Notes: a model not told the origin generated them from the letters alone. Shown: positions 19,435 through 29,867, counted from the stretch's first letter. The stretch: DNA of 38,359 bases from Caulobacter sp. (GCA_030652755.1 JAUSPV010000147.1:1-38359); one strand, 5' to 3'. Numbers and translations: made by a program.

Positions 19435-20007
19435 CTAGGCCTCGACTGTCTCCAGAGAGGCCTGGATGGCTTGCGAGACCGTATCGGGCGAACCCATGCC
19501 ATCCACGGCCCGGAGCTTCCCCTGCCCCTCGTAGTAGGGCAGCAGCGGCGCGGTCTGGGCGTTGTAGGCGGCGAGGCGCGTCTTGAACGTCTCGGGATTA
19601 TCGTCGGGCCGGCCCTGCTCCTCGAAACGACCGGTCACCCGCGCGAGCAGGGCCGGCTCATCGACGAGCAGACGTATGACGGTATCGATTCGGGCGCCGC
19701 GGCCGGCCAGCATGACGTCGAGCGCCTCGGCCTGGGCCACCGTGCGCGGAAAGCCGTCAAAGATGGCGCCGCCGGCCGCTTCGGTCTCGGGCAGGCGCTC
19801 CTCGATCAGGGCGATGACGATCTCGTCCGAGACCAGGTCGCCGCGCGCCAGGACGTCCTTCACCCGCTCGCCGAGCTCGGAGCCCGACGCGATGGCGGCC
19901 CGCAACATGTCGCCGGTCGACAGCTGGACCATGCCGCGCGTCTCGACCAGACGCTTGGCCTGGGTGCCCTTGCCGCTTCCCGGCGGGCCGAACAGGATCA
20001 GATTCAT
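19435..20007 (-). CDS. adk: Adenylate kinase (short form)
   Basis: A 190-residue adenylate kinase that interconverts ATP + AMP and 2 ADP. The P-loop GPPGSGKGT lies at 7-15, QLSTGDMLRAA follows as the AMP-binding region, and FDGFPRTVAQAEALD is the third signature. RFEEQGRPDDNPETFKTRLAAYNAQT marks the short LID without the zinc-binding insertion of long forms. It lies 49 bases after secY, in the order common in alphaproteobacteria. Confidence 0.97.
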   Translation of the reverse strand: MNLILFGPPGSGKGTQAKRLVETRGMVQLSTGDMLRAAIASGSELGERVKDVLARGDLVSDEIVIALIEERLPETEAAGGAIFDGFPRTVAQAEALDVMLAGRGARIDTVIRLLVDEPALLARVTGRFEEQGRPDDNPETFKTRLAAYNAQTAPLLPYYEGQGKLRAVDGMGSPDTVSQAIQASLETVEA

Positions 20008-20056
20008 TCCAGCTCTCCCCTCGCCCGGCTCTTGCGGCCGGGCTTGTCTCTCGACT

Positions 20057-21406
20057 CTAGCGCTTGCCGCCGCGCAGCTTCGACTTCTTGATCAGGCCCT
20101 CGTACTGGTGCGCCAGCAGGTGGGACTGGATCTGCGCCACGGTGTCCATCGTCACCGAGACCACGATGAGGATCGAGGTGCCGCCGAGCGCCATCGCCGT
20201 CGGCGGCGCGCCCATGAAGCTGACCATCATCTCGGGCAGCAGGCAGACCAGCGCGATGTAGCCGGCGCCGATGACCGTCAGGCGGGTCAGGACGAAGTCC
20301 AGGTACTCCGCCGTCCGCTTGCCGGGCCGGATGCCCGGCATGAAGCCGCCGTACTTGCGCAGGTTCTCGGCCGTGTCCTCCGGATTGAACACGATGGAGG
20401 TATAGAAGAAGCAGAAGAAGATGATCAGGGCGCCGTAGAGCGCCATGAACAGCGGGCGGCCATGCTGGAGCTGGGCCAGGATCGGCTGGGCGGCCTGCAT
20501 CCACTCGGGCGGATTGGTCTGCCCGGCCATCATGGTGATCACCGTCGTCGGCAGCAGCAGCAGCGACGAGGCGAAGATCGGCGGGATGACGCCGGCGGTG
20601 TTGATCTTGAGCGGCAGGAACGAGGATTCACCGCCGACCATCCGGTTGCCCTGCTGACGCTTGGGATACTGGATCAGCAGCCGGCGCTGCGAACGCTCCA
20701 TGAAGACGATGAACAGCACGACGGCGATGGCCATGCCGAGCAGGCCGAACAGCACCATCGGCGAGATCGAGCCGACCTGGGCCTGCTGGAACAGCTGCCA
20801 GATGCTGCGCGGCAGGACCGCGACGATGCCGGCGAAGATCAGCAGGCTGATGCCGTTGCCGACGCCGCGGCTGGTGATCTGCTCGCCCAGCCACATCAGG
20901 AACATGGTGCCGCCGGTCAGGGTGACGACCGTCGAGGCGATGAAGAAGGGGCCCGGATCCATGGCCACAGACTGCATGCCCAGCGCCGTGCCGAACGACT
21001 GGAACAGCGCCAGCACCACGGTCAGGTAGCGGGTGTACTGGTTGAGCTGCTTGCGCCCCGCCTCCCCGCCTTCCTTCTTCAGCTTCTCCCAGGGCGGATA
21101 GACCGCCTGGAGCAGCTGAACGATGATCGAGGCCGAGATGTACGGCATCACGTTCAGGGCGAAGATGGCCATCCGTTCGACGGCGCCGCCCGAGAACATG
21201 TTGACCATGCCCAGGATGCCCTGGCTGTTCTGCTGGAACGACTGGGCATAGGCGGCGGCGTCAATGCCCGGGATCGGCACATAGGTGCCAAGTCGATAGA
21301 TGACGAGCGCGATCAGGGTGAACCCGATGCGCTTCTGCAGCTCCGTCGCCCTTTGAAAGGCGCCGAAGTTGAGATTGGCGGCTAGCTGCTCGGCGGCCGA
21401 GGCCAT
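20057..21406 (-). CDS. secY: Protein translocase subunit SecY
   Basis: A 449-residue, ten-helix channel subunit of the SecYEG translocon in the inner membrane. It opens with NLNFGAFQRATELQKRIGFTLIALVIYRLGTYVPIPGID, followed by the plug region FSGGAVERMAIFALNVMPYISASI. The later PKRQQGNRMVGGESSFLPLKIN segment is the cytoplasmic loop that contacts SecA and ribosomes. The C-terminal YEGLIKKSKLRGGKR tail is basic. It is separated from rplO by an 82-base gap with a GC hairpin. Confidence 0.98.
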   Translation of the reverse strand: MASAAEQLAANLNFGAFQRATELQKRIGFTLIALVIYRLGTYVPIPGIDAAAYAQSFQQNSQGILGMVNMFSGGAVERMAIFALNVMPYISASIIVQLLQAVYPPWEKLKKEGGEAGRKQLNQYTRYLTVVLALFQSFGTALGMQSVAMDPGPFFIASTVVTLTGGTMFLMWLGEQITSRGVGNGISLLIFAGIVAVLPRSIWQLFQQAQVGSISPMVLFGLLGMAIAVVLFIVFMERSQRRLLIQYPKRQQGNRMVGGESSFLPLKINTAGVIPPIFASSLLLLPTTVITMMAGQTNPPEWMQAAQPILAQLQHGRPLFMALYGALIIFFCFFYTSIVFNPEDTAENLRKYGGFMPGIRPGKRTAEYLDFVLTRLTVIGAGYIALVCLLPEMMVSFMGAPPTAMALGGTSILIVVSVTMDTVAQIQSHLLAHQYEGLIKKSKLRGGKR

Positions 21407-21448
21407 GGACTTCCCCGCGACTCTTCAATGAGCGACACAGATAAGGAC

Positions 21449-21474
21449 GGCGCCGGGGGTTGTCACCCGGCGCG
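21449..21474. terminator. GC hairpin between rplO and secY
   Basis: GCGCCGGG and CCCGGCGC arms around GGTTGTCA at about 21450-21473 form a stable hairpin in the rplO-secY gap. It lacks a long U tract, so it may act as a partial attenuator or an mRNA stability element rather than a true stop. Confidence 0.4.
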
Positions 21475-21488
21475 CGACCTTCTGGCGC

Positions 21489-21974
21489 TTAGGCTTCCGC
21501 TTCGACCTTGGCCGGGCGGGTCACGGTCAGCTTGCCGCCGGCCTTCTCGACCGCCGCCCTGGCGGCTTCCGAGGCGCGGTAGACGGTGATTTCGATCTTC
21601 GAGGTCAGCTCGCCCTTGCCGAGCAGGCTGACGCCGTCCTTCTTGCGACGGATCACGCCGGCCTTCAGCAGCACGTCGGCGTCGATCGCCTTGGACGCGT
21701 CCAGCTTGCCGGCGGCGATCGCCTGCTCGATGCGCCAGAAGTTCACTTCCGCGAACTCCTTGGCGAAGGGATTGTTGAAGCCGCGCTTGGGCATGCGCAT
21801 GTGGAGCGGCATCTGGCCGCCCTCGAATCCGGCGATGGCGACGCCCGAGCGCGCCTTCTGGCCCTTCACGCCGCGACCGGCGGTCTTGCCCTTGCCCGAG
21901 CCCGGGCCGCGGCCGACGCGCATGCGGTTCTTGGTGGAGCCTTCGCGCGGGGCGATTTCGTTGAGTTTCGTCAT
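21489..21974 (-). CDS. rplO: 50S ribosomal protein L15
   Basis: A 161-residue L15. The N-terminus [20 protein letters not shown] and the glycine-rich [22 protein letters not shown] stretch (about 23-44) that threads into 23S rRNA are typical. The globular half follows with [27 protein letters not shown] precedes the ATG. It lies 115 bases downstream of rpmD, an unusually large gap for this cluster, with a strong hairpin inside. Confidence 0.98.
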   Translation of the reverse strand: MTKLNEIAPREGSTKNRMRVGRGPGSGKGKTAGRGVKGQKARSGVAIAGFEGGQMPLHMRMPKRGFNNPFAKEFAEVNFWRIEQAIAAGKLDASKAIDADVLLKAGVIRRKKDGVSLLGKGELTSKIEITVYRASEAARAAVEKAGGKLTVTRPAKVEAEA

Positions 21975-22043
21975 GGTGTGCCTCTCCTTGGAGATCTGGC
22001 GCCGGGACCAGGCGGTCCCGACTCGGCTTTTCAGAAATAGAGT

Positions 22044-22074
22044 CCGCCCGTCCTGCGGTTCGCGGGACGGGCGG
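22044..22074 (-). terminator. Strong hairpin between rpmD and rplO (possible attenuator)
   Basis: CCGCCCGTCC (22044-22053) pairs with GGACGGGCGG (22065-22074), and the inner GCG-gtt-CGC extends the helix, allowing one G-T pair, to about 14 bp with a three-base loop. On the transcribed minus strand it is followed by ACTCTATTTCTG, a weak U-rich tail. It would partly stop polymerase or be a processing site between the L30 and L15 coding regions. Confidence 0.6.
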
Positions 22075-22089
22075 CGCTCTGTAGCGGGT

Positions 22090-22275
22090 TTAGTCGACCA
22101 CTTCCACCATGTGGGCGACCTTGGCGATCATCCCACGGACGGAGGGGGTGTCCTCGAGCACGCGGGTGCGACCCACGCGGTTGAGGCCCAGGCCCTGCAG
22201 GGTGGCGCGCTGATCGGCCTTGCGGCGGATCGGGCTCGCCGTCTGGCGGACGGTGACAGTCTTTTTCTCGGCCAT
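22090..22275 (-). CDS. rpmD: 50S ribosomal protein L30
   Basis: A 61-residue L30, the normal short bacterial form. It contains [33 protein letters not shown] and a [16 protein letters not shown] ending. It begins three bases after rpsE ends. Confidence 0.97.
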   Translation of the reverse strand: MAEKKTVTVRQTASPIRRKADQRATLQGLGLNRVGRTRVLEDTPSVRGMIAKVAHMVEVVD

Positions 22276-22278
22276 GGG

Positions 22279-22884
22279 TTAGCCCTCGATCGCGTCCGGC
22301 GCCGAGGCGCCGTCGGCCCGGCGGCCCATGATATCGCCGACCTTCTTGCCGCGTTTGGCGGCGATCTGGCGGGGCGAGCTCTGGGCCTTCAGCGCTTCAA
22401 ACGTCGCGCGGACCATGTTGTAGGGGTTGGACGAGCCGCTGGACTTGCCGACGACGTCCTGGACGCCGAGGGTTTCCAGAACAGCGCGCATCGGACCGCC
22501 GGCGATGACGCCGGTGCCCGGAGGCGCCGCGCGGACCATGACCTTGCCGGCGCCCCAACGGCCATTGCCGTCGTGGTGCAGCGTGCGGGATTCGCGCAGC
22601 GGAACGCGGATCATCGACTTCTTGGCCTCTTCGGTCGCCTTGCGGATGGCTTCCGGCACTTCACGCGCCTTGCCATGACCGAAGCCGACACGGCCCTTCT
22701 GGTCGCCGACGACCATGAGAGCGGCGAAGCTGAAGCGACGACCACCCTTCACGGTGGCGGCGACGCGGTTGATGTGGACCAGCTTCTCGACGATATCGCT
22801 GTCGGGACCATCGGCCTGGGGAGCGTTGCGGTCACGGCGATCACGGCGATCGCCGCCACCACCGCCACGGGGTTCACGAGCCAT
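22279..22884 (-). CDS. rpsE: 30S ribosomal protein S5
   Basis: A 201-residue S5. A Gly/Arg/Asp-rich head of about 24 residues ([18 protein letters not shown]) precedes the conserved body, making it longer than the E. coli protein. The double-stranded-RNA-binding part has [30 protein letters not shown]; the decoding-fidelity loop and the C-terminal [22 protein letters not shown] follow. It lies 11 bases from rplR. Confidence 0.97.
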   Translation of the reverse strand: MAREPRGGGGGDRRDRRDRNAPQADGPDSDIVEKLVHINRVAATVKGGRRFSFAALMVVGDQKGRVGFGHGKAREVPEAIRKATEEAKKSMIRVPLRESRTLHHDGNGRWGAGKVMVRAAPPGTGVIAGGPMRAVLETLGVQDVVGKSSGSSNPYNMVRATFEALKAQSSPRQIAAKRGKKVGDIMGRRADGASAPDAIEG

Positions 22885-22895
22885 CTGGGCGCTCC

Positions 22896-23252
22896 TTAGA
22901 AGTTCAGGCCGGCTTCACGCGCGGCATCCGCCAGCGCCTTCACCCGACCGTGATAGATGTAGCCGCCACGATCGAAGACGACGTCCTTGACGCCCTTCTC
23001 GATAGCGCGCTCGGCGACGAGCTTGCCGACCAGGGCCGCGGCGTCCTTGTCCGCGCCCTTCGTCGTCTTCTCGCCTTCCAGCGAAGAAGCCGAAGCCAGG
23101 GTCACGCCGCGTTCGTCGTCGATGATCTGGGCGTAGATGTTCTTGCTCGAGCGGAAGACCGACAGGCGCGGACGACCGTTCGACAGCGCCTTGAGGCGCG
23201 TACGCGTGCGCTGGGCGCGGCGCGTGTGAGATTCGCGAGGAGAGAGCGCCAT
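22896..23252 (-). CDS. rplR: 50S ribosomal protein L18
   Basis: A 118-residue L18, a 5S rRNA-binding protein. It has [33 protein letters not shown] and the conserved C-terminus [26 protein letters not shown]. It starts two bases after rplF ends. Confidence 0.98.
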   Translation of the reverse strand: MALSPRESHTRRAQRTRTRLKALSNGRPRLSVFRSSKNIYAQIIDDERGVTLASASSLEGEKTTKGADKDAAALVGKLVAERAIEKGVKDVVFDRGGYIYHGRVKALADAAREAGLNF

Positions 23253-23254
23253 GA

Positions 23255-23788
23255 CTACTTCTTCTTGCCTTCCTTGCGGCGAACCTTCTCGCCGGCGTAG
23301 CGGACGCCCTTGCCCTTGTACGGCTCCGGCGGACGGATACGGCGGATCTTGGCCGCGGTTTCACCGACCAGTTGCTTGTCGATGCCGGCGATCTTGATCT
23401 CGGTCTGCTTGGGCACGACGAAGGTGATGCCCGACGGCGCCGGGAAGTCCACTTCGTGGCTGAAGCCGAGTTGCATCGACAGGGCCGAACCCTTCAGGGC
23501 GGCGCGGTAACCGACGCCGACCAGTTCGAGGGTTTGTTCGTAGCCCTGGCTGACGCCGACCACCATGTTGTTCACCAGAGTGCGCGACAGGCCCCACATC
23601 CCGCGAGCGCGGGTGGAGTCGTTGCGCGGCGAGAGCGTCAGCTCCGCGCCTTCCAGCTGGATGTCGATATCTTCGGAAACGGTCCAGGAAAGGGTCCCCT
23701 TGGGGCCCTTCACCGCGACCGTCTGGCCGTCGACGGTGACGGTCACCCCGGAGGGGATCGCCACGATTTTCTTTCCGATACGGCTCAT
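23255..23788 (-). CDS. rplF: 50S ribosomal protein L6
   Basis: A 177-residue L6 built of two similar domains near the sarcin-ricin loop. [17 protein letters not shown] opens the first; the conserved C-terminal signature is [29 protein letters not shown]. It starts one base after the rpsH stop. Confidence 0.98.
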   Translation of the reverse strand: MSRIGKKIVAIPSGVTVTVDGQTVAVKGPKGTLSWTVSEDIDIQLEGAELTLSPRNDSTRARGMWGLSRTLVNNMVVGVSQGYEQTLELVGVGYRAALKGSALSMQLGFSHEVDFPAPSGITFVVPKQTEIKIAGIDKQLVGETAAKIRRIRPPEPYKGKGVRYAGEKVRRKEGKKK

Positions 23789-23789
23789 A

Positions 23790-24185
23790 TCAGTACACCC
23801 GGCAGAGGACTTCGCCGCCGACGTTAGCGTCGCGGGCGGCGTTGTCCGACATCACGCCTTGGGGCGTCGACAGGATCGAGATGCCCAGGCCGTTCTTCAC
23901 CGGCTTGAGGTCCTTGATCGACGAGTAGACGCGGCGGCCCGGCTTGGAGACGCGGCGAATCTCGGCGATCACGGGCTCGTTGTCGAAGTACTTGAGCTCG
24001 ATCTCGAATTCGGGGAACGCACCGGGCTTCTCGACCAGCGAGTAGCCACGGATGTAGCCTTCCGTCGCGAGGACATCGAGGACGCGCGCGCGCATCTTCG
24101 AGGCTGGCGTGGAAACCTTCGCCCGCTTGCGCATGGCGGCGTTCTTGATGCGGGCGATCATATCGCCAATGGGGTCGTTGACCAT
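23790..24185 (-). CDS. rpsH: 30S ribosomal protein S8
   Basis: A 131-residue S8, an early 16S rRNA binder and, in E. coli, the translational repressor of the spc operon. The start [24 protein letters not shown] and the C-terminal [31 protein letters not shown] are typical. The ATG at 24185 has GGGAGGG just upstream, so the open frame extending to 24314 inside rpsN is ignored. Confidence 0.98.
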   Translation of the reverse strand: MVNDPIGDMIARIKNAAMRKRAKVSTPASKMRARVLDVLATEGYIRGYSLVEKPGAFPEFEIELKYFDNEPVIAEIRRVSKPGRRVYSSIKDLKPVKNGLGISILSTPQGVMSDNAARDANVGGEVLCRVY

Positions 24186-24196
24186 CTGACCCTCCC

Positions 24197-24502
24197 TTAC
24201 CAGCTCGACTTGACGAGGCCGGGGATCAACCCAGCCGAGCCAAGCTCGCGCAGGGCGATCCGGCTCATCCTCAGCTTGCGATAGTAGGCGCGCGGGCGCC
24301 CCGTCACTTCGCACCGGTTACGGATGCGGTTGGCGGCGGAGTTGCGCGGCAGCTTCGCAAGCTTAAGCCGGGCTTCAAAACGTTCTTCGAGCGGAAGAGC
24401 CTCGTTGTTGGCGGTCGCCTTGAGCGCGGCGCGCTTGCTGGCGAGTTGCTTCACGAGTTTCTTGACCATCTCGTTGCGGTTGACGGCGCTTTTCTTGGCC
24501 AT
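24197..24502 (-). CDS. rpsN: 30S ribosomal protein S14 (zinc-independent form)
   Basis: A 101-residue S14 of the long form. It begins [15 protein letters not shown] and ends [38 protein letters not shown]. Only one cysteine remains of the zinc motif, so this is the C-minus paralogue that needs no zinc. Confidence 0.97.
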   Translation of the reverse strand: MAKKSAVNRNEMVKKLVKQLASKRAALKATANNEALPLEERFEARLKLAKLPRNSAANRIRNRCEVTGRPRAYYRKLRMSRIALRELGSAGLIPGLVKSSW

Positions 24503-24522
24503 GTGTGTGTCCTCTTCCCGCT

Positions 24523-25083
24523 CTAGACGTTGTTGAACGGGAACTGGAATTCCTTGAGAAGCGCGCGCGCTTCATCATCGGTCTTCGCAGTGGTGGCGAC
24601 AACGATATCCATGCCCCAGACCTGATCGATCTGGTCATAGTTGATCTCCGGGAACACGATGTGTTCCTTAAGGCCCATGGCGTAGTTGCCACGGCCGTCG
24701 AAGCTGTTGCCGTTCAGGCCGCGGAAATCCTTCACGCGCGGAAGCGCGATCGTGATCAGGCGGTCCAGGAATTCATACATCCGGTCGGCGCGCAGGGTGA
24801 CCTTGGCGCCGATGGTCATGCCTTCACGGATCTTGAACTGGGCGACGGAGTTGCGGGCCTTGGTCGCGATGGGCTTCTGGCCGGCGATCGCGCCCAGATC
24901 CTTCATCGCGGCGACGGCCTTCTTGGAGTCCGCCACGGCTTCGCCGATGCCCATGTTCAGGACGATCTTGTCCAGCCTGGGGACCTGCATCTCGTTGGTG
25001 TACCCGAACTTTTCCTTCATCGCGGCGCGGATGCGCTCGCGATAAACGGTCTTAAGCCGGGGCTCGTAAGCTTGCTCAGCCAT
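24523..25083 (-). CDS. rplE: 50S ribosomal protein L5
   Basis: A 186-residue L5 that, with L18, binds 5S rRNA at the central protuberance and contacts P-site tRNA. It opens [25 protein letters not shown], carries [17 protein letters not shown], and ends in [19 protein letters not shown]. The ATG at 25083 has GAGG eight bases upstream and overlaps the rplX end by eight bases; a GTG four codons earlier is less likely. Confidence 0.97.
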   Translation of the reverse strand: MAEQAYEPRLKTVYRERIRAAMKEKFGYTNEMQVPRLDKIVLNMGIGEAVADSKKAVAAMKDLGAIAGQKPIATKARNSVAQFKIREGMTIGAKVTLRADRMYEFLDRLITIALPRVKDFRGLNGNSFDGRGNYAMGLKEHIVFPEINYDQIDQVWGMDIVVATTAKTDDEARALLKEFQFPFNNV

Positions 25084-25390
25084 TGATGACCTCACCCGTG
25101 GTCTTGGCGAAACGGACCTTCTTTTCGCCTTCCATGCGGAAGCCGACGCGGGTCGGTTTGCCCTTGGAGTCGACCAGCGCCACGTTCGAGACGTGAAGCG
25201 GGGCTTCCTTGTGCTTGATGCCGCCCTGCGGATCCGCCTGGGTCGGCTTGGTGTGGCGCTGGACCATGTTCAGGCCCGAGACGACGACGCGGTCTTCCTT
25301 CGGAATCACGCGCGCGACGTCGCCGGACTTGCCCTTGTCCTTGCCGGTCAGGATGACGACACGGTCGCCCTTCTTGATCTTCGCGGACAT
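25076..25390 (-). CDS. rplX: 50S ribosomal protein L24
   Basis: A 104-residue L24, an assembly-initiating protein with an N-terminal KOW motif: [25 protein letters not shown]. The [27 protein letters not shown] segment is conserved. Its ATG shares one base with the rplN stop, and its 3' end overlaps rplE. Confidence 0.98.
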   Translation of the reverse strand: MSAKIKKGDRVVILTGKDKGKSGDVARVIPKEDRVVVSGLNMVQRHTKPTQADPQGGIKHKEAPLHVSNVALVDSKGKPTRVGFRMEGEKKVRFAKTTGEVING

Positions 25391-25758
25391 TACAGGACCT
25401 CCGGCGCGAGGGAGATGATCTTCATGTGGTTCTTGGCGCGCAGTTCACGGGGAACCGGGCCGAAGATCCGCGTGCCGATCGGCTCGCTGGACTTGTTGAC
25501 GATCACCGCCGCGTTCTTGTCGAACCGGATGACCGAACCGTCCTTGCGCTTGATGGCCGAGGACGTGCGGACCACGATGGCCTGAAGCACGTCACCCTTC
25601 TTCACGCGACCGCGCGGAATGGCTTCTTTGACGGAGACGACAATCTTGTCCCCGACGTGGGCGTAGCGACGCTTGGCGCCGCCCAGCACCTTGATGCACA
25701 TGACCCGGCGAGCGCCCGAATTATCGGCGACTTCCAGGTTAGTTTGCATCTGGATCAT
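25390..25758 (-). CDS. rplN: 50S ribosomal protein L14
   Basis: A 122-residue L14 at the subunit interface and a contact for Rsf[28 protein letters not shown] and the closing [28 protein letters not shown] are near-universal. The first ATG is chosen over Met4 because AGG lies eight bases upstream. Confidence 0.98.
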   Translation of the reverse strand: MIQMQTNLEVADNSGARRVMCIKVLGGAKRRYAHVGDKIVVSVKEAIPRGRVKKGDVLQAIVVRTSSAIKRKDGSVIRFDKNAAVIVNKSSEPIGTRIFGPVPRELRAKNHMKIISLAPEVL

Positions 25759-25779
25759 GGCTTAACCTTCCAGACTCTT

Positions 25780-26019
25780 TTAGGCCGAGGCCTTGGGAAG
25801 GACTTCCCAGGTCTTCAGCTTGGACTTCGGCGCGCACTCGACGATCTTGGCGACGTCCCCTGCCTGGTAGGCATTGGACTCGTCGTGAGCGTGATACTTC
25901 TTCGACCGGCGGACGGTCTTTTTCAGCAGCGGGTGCAGGAAGGTCCGTTCGACCTTCACGATCACCGTCTTGTCGCCCTTGTCGGAGACGACAACGCCTT
26001 CGAGAATACGTTTCGGCAT
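25780..26019 (-). CDS. rpsQ: 30S ribosomal protein S17
   Basis: A 79-residue S17, OB-fold primary binder of 16S rRNA. It starts [34 protein letters not shown] and shows the conserved [26 protein letters not shown] segment. It follows rpmC after 12 bases. Confidence 0.97.
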   Translation of the reverse strand: MPKRILEGVVVSDKGDKTVIVKVERTFLHPLLKKTVRRSKKYHAHDESNAYQAGDVAKIVECAPKSKLKTWEVLPKASA

Positions 26020-26031
26020 GGTCGTTCTCCT

Positions 26032-26223
26032 CTACGCGGCTTTCTTGGCGCGCAGCACGGTCTTGATACGCGCGATCGCCTTGCGGATCTCGTTCACGCG
26101 GTGGGTCTTCTCCACCTGGCCCGTGGCGGCCTGGAAGCGCAGGTTGAACTGCTCTTTCTTCAGGTTCAGCAAGGCTTCGGCGAGCTGGTCGGGCGTCATG
26201 CCCCGGACGTCATCAATCTTCAT
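26032..26223 (-). CDS. rpmC: 50S ribosomal protein L29
   Basis: A 63-residue all-helical L29 next to the tunnel exit, where it helps form the docking site for SRP and trigger factor with L23. [23 protein letters not shown] is the signature; the tail ends in RAKKAA. It begins two bases after rplP ends. Confidence 0.97.
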   Translation of the reverse strand: MKIDDVRGMTPDQLAEALLNLKKEQFNLRFQAATGQVEKTHRVNEIRKAIARIKTVLRAKKAA

Positions 26224-26225
26224 CT

Positions 26226-26657
26226 TCAGTGCTCCGCGGCCACGGCGTCACCGATCCGGGTGACGATGCGCGTCTTGATCGGCAGCTTCGCGGCGCCGAG
26301 CTTCAGAGCGTCACGGGCGATATCGTCGGCGACGCCGTCGATCTCGAACATGATGCGGCCCGGGTGAACGCGAGCAGCCCAGTAATCAACGGCGCCCTTG
26401 CCCTTGCCCATGCGGACTTCGGCCGGCTTGTCGGTGACCGGCAGGTCCGGGAAGATGCGGATCCAGACGCGGCCCTGACGCTTCATGTGGCGGGTGATCG
26501 CGCGGCGGGCCGCTTCGATCTGACGCGCCGTGATGCGTTCCGGCTCAACAGCCTTGAGGCCGTAGGAGCCGAAGTTCAGCAGGGTGCCGCCCTTGGCGGT
26601 GCCGTGGATGCGGCCCTTGAAGGCCTTCCGGTACTTGGTTTTCTTAGGTGACAGCAT
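26226..26657 (-). CDS. rplP: 50S ribosomal protein L16
   Basis: A 143-residue L16 close to the A-site tRNA elbow. [24 protein letters not shown] and [40 protein letters not shown] are diagnostic. The conserved Arg at the hydroxylation site used in other bacteria lies within the VRMGKGKG region. It starts five bases after the rpsC stop. Confidence 0.98.
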   Translation of the reverse strand: MLSPKKTKYRKAFKGRIHGTAKGGTLLNFGSYGLKAVEPERITARQIEAARRAITRHMKRQGRVWIRIFPDLPVTDKPAEVRMGKGKGAVDYWAARVHPGRIMFEIDGVADDIARDALKLGAAKLPIKTRIVTRIGDAVAAEH

Positions 26658-26662
26658 GACGG

Positions 26663-27421
26663 TTAGCCCTCAGCTCCCCGACCGCGGTCGCGGCGCGGGC
26701 CGCGGGGTCCACGATCGTCACGATCACGACCGCCGCCTTCGCCGGCCGGGCCGGATTCGGTGGCCAGACGCTTGTCCAGCGCCATCGGGTCGTGTTCCAG
26801 CACTTCGCCTTTGAAGATCCAGGTCTTCACGCCGATGATGCCGTAGGTGGTCTTGGCTTCCGCGAAACCGTAGTCGATGTCCGCGCGCAGGGTGTGCAGC
26901 GGCACGCGACCTTCGCGGTACCATTCCATCCGCGCGATTTCAGCGCCGCCCAGGCGACCCGAAACGTTGATCCGAACGCCCTTGGCGCCCAGACGCATGG
27001 TCGACTGCATGGTGCGCTTCATGGCGCGACGGAAGGCGACGCGGCGCTCGAGCTGCTGGGCGATGTTCTCGGCCACCAGCTGGGCGTCGGTCTCGGGCTT
27101 GCGGACTTCGACGATGTTCAGGTGAACCTCGCCGTCGGTCATCGCCGACAGATCCTTGCGGAGCTTGTCGATGTCGGCGCCCTTCTTGCCGATGATCACG
27201 CCGGGGCGCGCGGCATAGATGGTCACGCGGCACTTCTTGTGCGGACGCTCGATCACGATGCGCGAGATGCCGGCCGCGCCGAGGCGCTTCTTCAGCTCCT
27301 TGCGGACCTTGATGTCCTCGTGCAGCAGGCGACCGTAGTCCTTGCCGTCGGCGAACCAGCGGCTGTCCCAGGTGCGGTTGATGCCGAGCCGAAGCCCGAC
27401 CGGATTGACTTTCTGACCCAT
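26663..27421 (-). CDS. rpsC: 30S ribosomal protein S3
   Basis: A 252-residue S3 with the KH domain ([18 protein letters not shown]) at the mRNA entry, and the C-terminal domain with [24 protein letters not shown]. It carries an Arg/Gly/Asp-rich tail of roughly 30 residues after GPAGEGGG that E. coli lacks. Its ATG overlaps the rplV stop by one base. Confidence 0.98.
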   Translation of the reverse strand: MGQKVNPVGLRLGINRTWDSRWFADGKDYGRLLHEDIKVRKELKKRLGAAGISRIVIERPHKKCRVTIYAARPGVIIGKKGADIDKLRKDLSAMTDGEVHLNIVEVRKPETDAQLVAENIAQQLERRVAFRRAMKRTMQSTMRLGAKGVRINVSGRLGGAEIARMEWYREGRVPLHTLRADIDYGFAEAKTTYGIIGVKTWIFKGEVLEHDPMALDKRLATESGPAGEGGGRDRDDRGPRGPRRDRGRGAEG

Positions 27422-27801
27422 CAGGCGGCCTCACCCAGTTCGCGGACCACGATGGTGATCTCGCTGAACGGCTTCTCGATGCGCGAAGAGCGGCCGCGGG
27501 CGCGGGCCGAAAAACGCTTCATAATCAGGTTCTTGCCCACGAACGCTTCGGCGACGACCAGGGAGTCGATGTCGAGGTTGTGGTTATTCTCGGCGTTCGA
27601 GATGGCGCTGTAGAGCGCCTTGCGGACGTCCTTGGCGATGCGCTTGTGGCTGAACTCGAGTTCGTTCAGCGCACGTTGCACCTTCAGGCCGCGGATCGAC
27701 TGGGCCACGAGGTTCAGCTTCCGGGCCGAGGTGCGCAGGGTGCGCAGCTTGGCCTGGACTTCGGTCACGGGCAGCCGACGTTCGGTCTTGGACTTGCTCA
27801 T
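27421..27801 (-). CDS. rplV: 50S ribosomal protein L22
   Basis: A 126-residue L22 whose beta-hairpin lines the exit tunnel, where macrolide resistance changes arise. [27 protein letters not shown] and the hairpin tip region [26 protein letters not shown] are typical. It lies three bases after rpsS ends. Confidence 0.97.
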   Translation of the reverse strand: MSKSKTERRLPVTEVQAKLRTLRTSARKLNLVAQSIRGLKVQRALNELEFSHKRIAKDVRKALYSAISNAENNHNLDIDSLVVAEAFVGKNLIMKRFSARARGRSSRIEKPFSEITIVVRELGEAA

Positions 27802-27804
27802 GGC

Positions 27805-28083
27805 CTACTTCCTCTTGGCTTTCTTGTCCGCCGCGTGACCCGGGAAGTTACGGGTCGGGGCGAACTCGCCGAGCTTGTGGCCGACCATGTCTTCCGACAC
27901 GGACACGGGCACATGCTTGAGACCATTGTGGACGCCGAAGGTCAGGCCGACGAACTGCGGCATGATCGTCGAACGACGCGACCAGGTCTTGATGACATCT
28001 TTGCGGCCGCTGCCTTGAGCGGTCTCTGCCTTCTTCAGCAGATAACCGTCGACGAACGGGCCCTTCCAGACTGAGCGGGTCAT
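27805..28083 (-). CDS. rpsS: 30S ribosomal protein S19
   Basis: A 92-residue S19 of the head. It begins [20 protein letters not shown] and continues with [23 protein letters not shown], then [21 protein letters not shown]. It starts three bases after the rplB stop. Confidence 0.98.
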   Translation of the reverse strand: MTRSVWKGPFVDGYLLKKAETAQGSGRKDVIKTWSRRSTIMPQFVGLTFGVHNGLKHVPVSVSEDMVGHKLGEFAPTRNFPGHAADKKAKRK

Positions 28084-28086
28084 GGC

Positions 28087-28926
28087 TTAACGGCCCTTCT
28101 TCGCTTTGTGGCGCGACCGGATAATGAACTTATCCGTGGCCTTGTTGCTGCGGGTCTTGGCGCCCTTGGTCGGCTTGCCGGCCGGGGTCACCGGGTGACG
28201 ACCGCCCGAGGTGCGGCCTTCGCCGCCGCCGTGCGGGTGGTCGACCGGGTTCATGGCGACGCCGCGAACGTGCGGACGGAAGCCCATGTGACGGACGCGA
28301 CCGGCCTTGCCCAGAACCTGGTTCATGTGATCCGGGTTCGAGACGGCGCCGACGGTGGCCATGCAGCTGTCCTGCACCATGCGCAGCTCGCCCGAGCCGA
28401 GACGGATCTGGGCGTAGCCCCCGTCACGACCCACGAGTTGGGCGTAGGCGCCGGCCGAACGGGCGATCTGGCCGCCCTTCTGGGGCTTCAGCTCGACGTT
28501 GTGAACGATCGTGCCGATCGGCAGACCGCTCAGCGGGGCGGCGTTGCCCGGCTTCACGTCGACCTTCTCGGACGCGATGATCGTGTCACCGGCCTTGAGG
28601 CGTTGCGGGGCCAGGATGTAGGCCAGCTCGCCGTCTTCGTACTTGATCAGCGCGATGAAGGCGGTGCGGTTGGGGTCGTACTCGAGACGCTCGACCACGG
28701 CCGGAACGTTCCACTTACGACGCTTGAAGTCGACCAGGCGGTAGAGGCGCTTGGCGCCGCCGCCACGGAAACGGACCGCGATACGGCCGTTGCCGCCGCG
28801 ACCGCCCGACTTGGTCAGGCCCTCGACGAGCGCCTTGACCGGCTTGCCCTTGTGGAGCTCGCTGCGGTCGACCAGGACCAGACCGCGACGGCCCGGGGAG
28901 GTCGGATTGAATTGCTTCAGAGCCAT
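28087..28926 (-). CDS. rplB: 50S ribosomal protein L2
   Basis: A 279-residue L2, needed for subunit joining and peptidyl transferase centre structure. [18 protein letters not shown] places the universally conserved His at 230. The N-terminal [28 protein letters not shown] and the basic C-terminus are complete. It begins six bases after rplW. Confidence 0.98.
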   Translation of the reverse strand: MALKQFNPTSPGRRGLVLVDRSELHKGKPVKALVEGLTKSGGRGGNGRIAVRFRGGGAKRLYRLVDFKRRKWNVPAVVERLEYDPNRTAFIALIKYEDGELAYILAPQRLKAGDTIIASEKVDVKPGNAAPLSGLPIGTIVHNVELKPQKGGQIARSAGAYAQLVGRDGGYAQIRLGSGELRMVQDSCMATVGAVSNPDHMNQVLGKAGRVRHMGFRPHVRGVAMNPVDHPHGGGEGRTSGGRHPVTPAGKPTKGAKTRSNKATDKFIIRSRHKAKKGR

Positions 28927-28932
28927 CTGTCT

Positions 28933-29229
28933 CTAGAGCCCCGTGGTGATGTCGATCGACTGGCCATCGGCCAGCGTCACGATCGCTTTCTTGACGTCGG
29001 AACGACGACCCGGGCGACCACGGAAGCGCTTGGTCTTGCCCTTGACGTTGAGGGTGTTGACCTTGGTCACGGTGACCTTGAACAGCGCTTCGACCGCCGA
29101 GGCGATCTCGTCCTTCGTGGCGTCATCCGCGACCTGGAACACGACCTTGTTCTGTTCAGACAGAATGGTCGCCTTTTCCGTGATCACGGGGGCCAGAATG
29201 GTGTCGTAATGGCGAGCGGTTGCGGACAT
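28933..29229 (-). CDS. rplW: 50S ribosomal protein L23
   Basis: A 98-residue L23 at the tunnel exit, the main docking site for trigger factor. [36 protein letters not shown] and the flexible loop [24 protein letters not shown] are typical. Its ATG shares one base with the rplD stop. Confidence 0.98.
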   Translation of the reverse strand: MSATARHYDTILAPVITEKATILSEQNKVVFQVADDATKDEIASAVEALFKVTVTKVNTLNVKGKTKRFRGRPGRRSDVKKAIVTLADGQSIDITTGL

Positions 29230-29867
29230 TACGCGGCTTCCTTCTCAGCGAAGCGGGCCGAGATGCCCTCGATGGCCGACTTGGTCAGGACCAGGGTCCC
29301 GCGGCGCAGAACGTCGTAGACGTTCAGGCCGGCGTTCGGCAGCACATCGATGTTCGGAATGTTGCGGGCGGCCAGCTTGAAGTTGGCGTCCACTTCCGGA
29401 CCAGCGATGATCAGGGCGTTCTTCAGACCGATGTTGTCGAAGGTGGCGCGCAGGGCGGCCGTCTTCGGCTCCGTCAGCTCCGCGGCGTCGAGGACGACAA
29501 GCGAGCCGGCCTTGGCCTTCGAAGACAGCGCATGGCGCAGGGCCAGGGCGCGGATCTTCTTGTTCAGACCAAACGCGTGGCTGCGGACGACAGGGCCGTG
29601 GGCCTTGGCGCCGCCGACGAACTGGGCCGCACGGCGCGAACCGTGACGGGCGCCGCCGGTGCCCTTCTGCTTGTACATCTTCTTGCCCGTACGAGAGACC
29701 TCGTTGCGGACCTGGATCTTGTGGTTCCCGGAGCGGCGCTTGGCCAACTGCCAGGTGACGACGCGCTGAAGGATGTCCCCGCGGATCTCGTCGATGCCGA
29801 AGATGGCGTCGTCGAGATCGACCGAACCGGCCTTGGCGCCGTCAAGCTTGATGACGTCGAGTTTCAT
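29229..29867 (-). CDS. rplD: 50S ribosomal protein L4
   Basis: A 212-residue L4. The long loop that reaches the tunnel contains [36 protein letters not shown]. In E. coli this protein represses its own operon. The C-terminal half includes [27 protein letters not shown]. Its ATG overlaps the rplC stop by one base. Confidence 0.98.
   Translation of the reverse strand: MKLDVIKLDGAKAGSVDLDDAIFGIDEIRGDILQRVVTWQLAKRRSGNHKIQVRNEVSRTGKKMYKQKGTGGARHGSRRAAQFVGGAKAHGPVVRSHAFGLNKKIRALALRHALSSKAKAGSLVVLDAAELTEPKTAALRATFDNIGLKNALIIAGPEVDANFKLAARNIPNIDVLPNAGLNVYDVLRRGTLVLTKSAIEGISARFAEKEAA

Noticed and set aside
19583..21385. 600-codon plus-strand open frame opposite adk and secY
   Set aside because: Antisense shadow of secY, with low-complexity composition.
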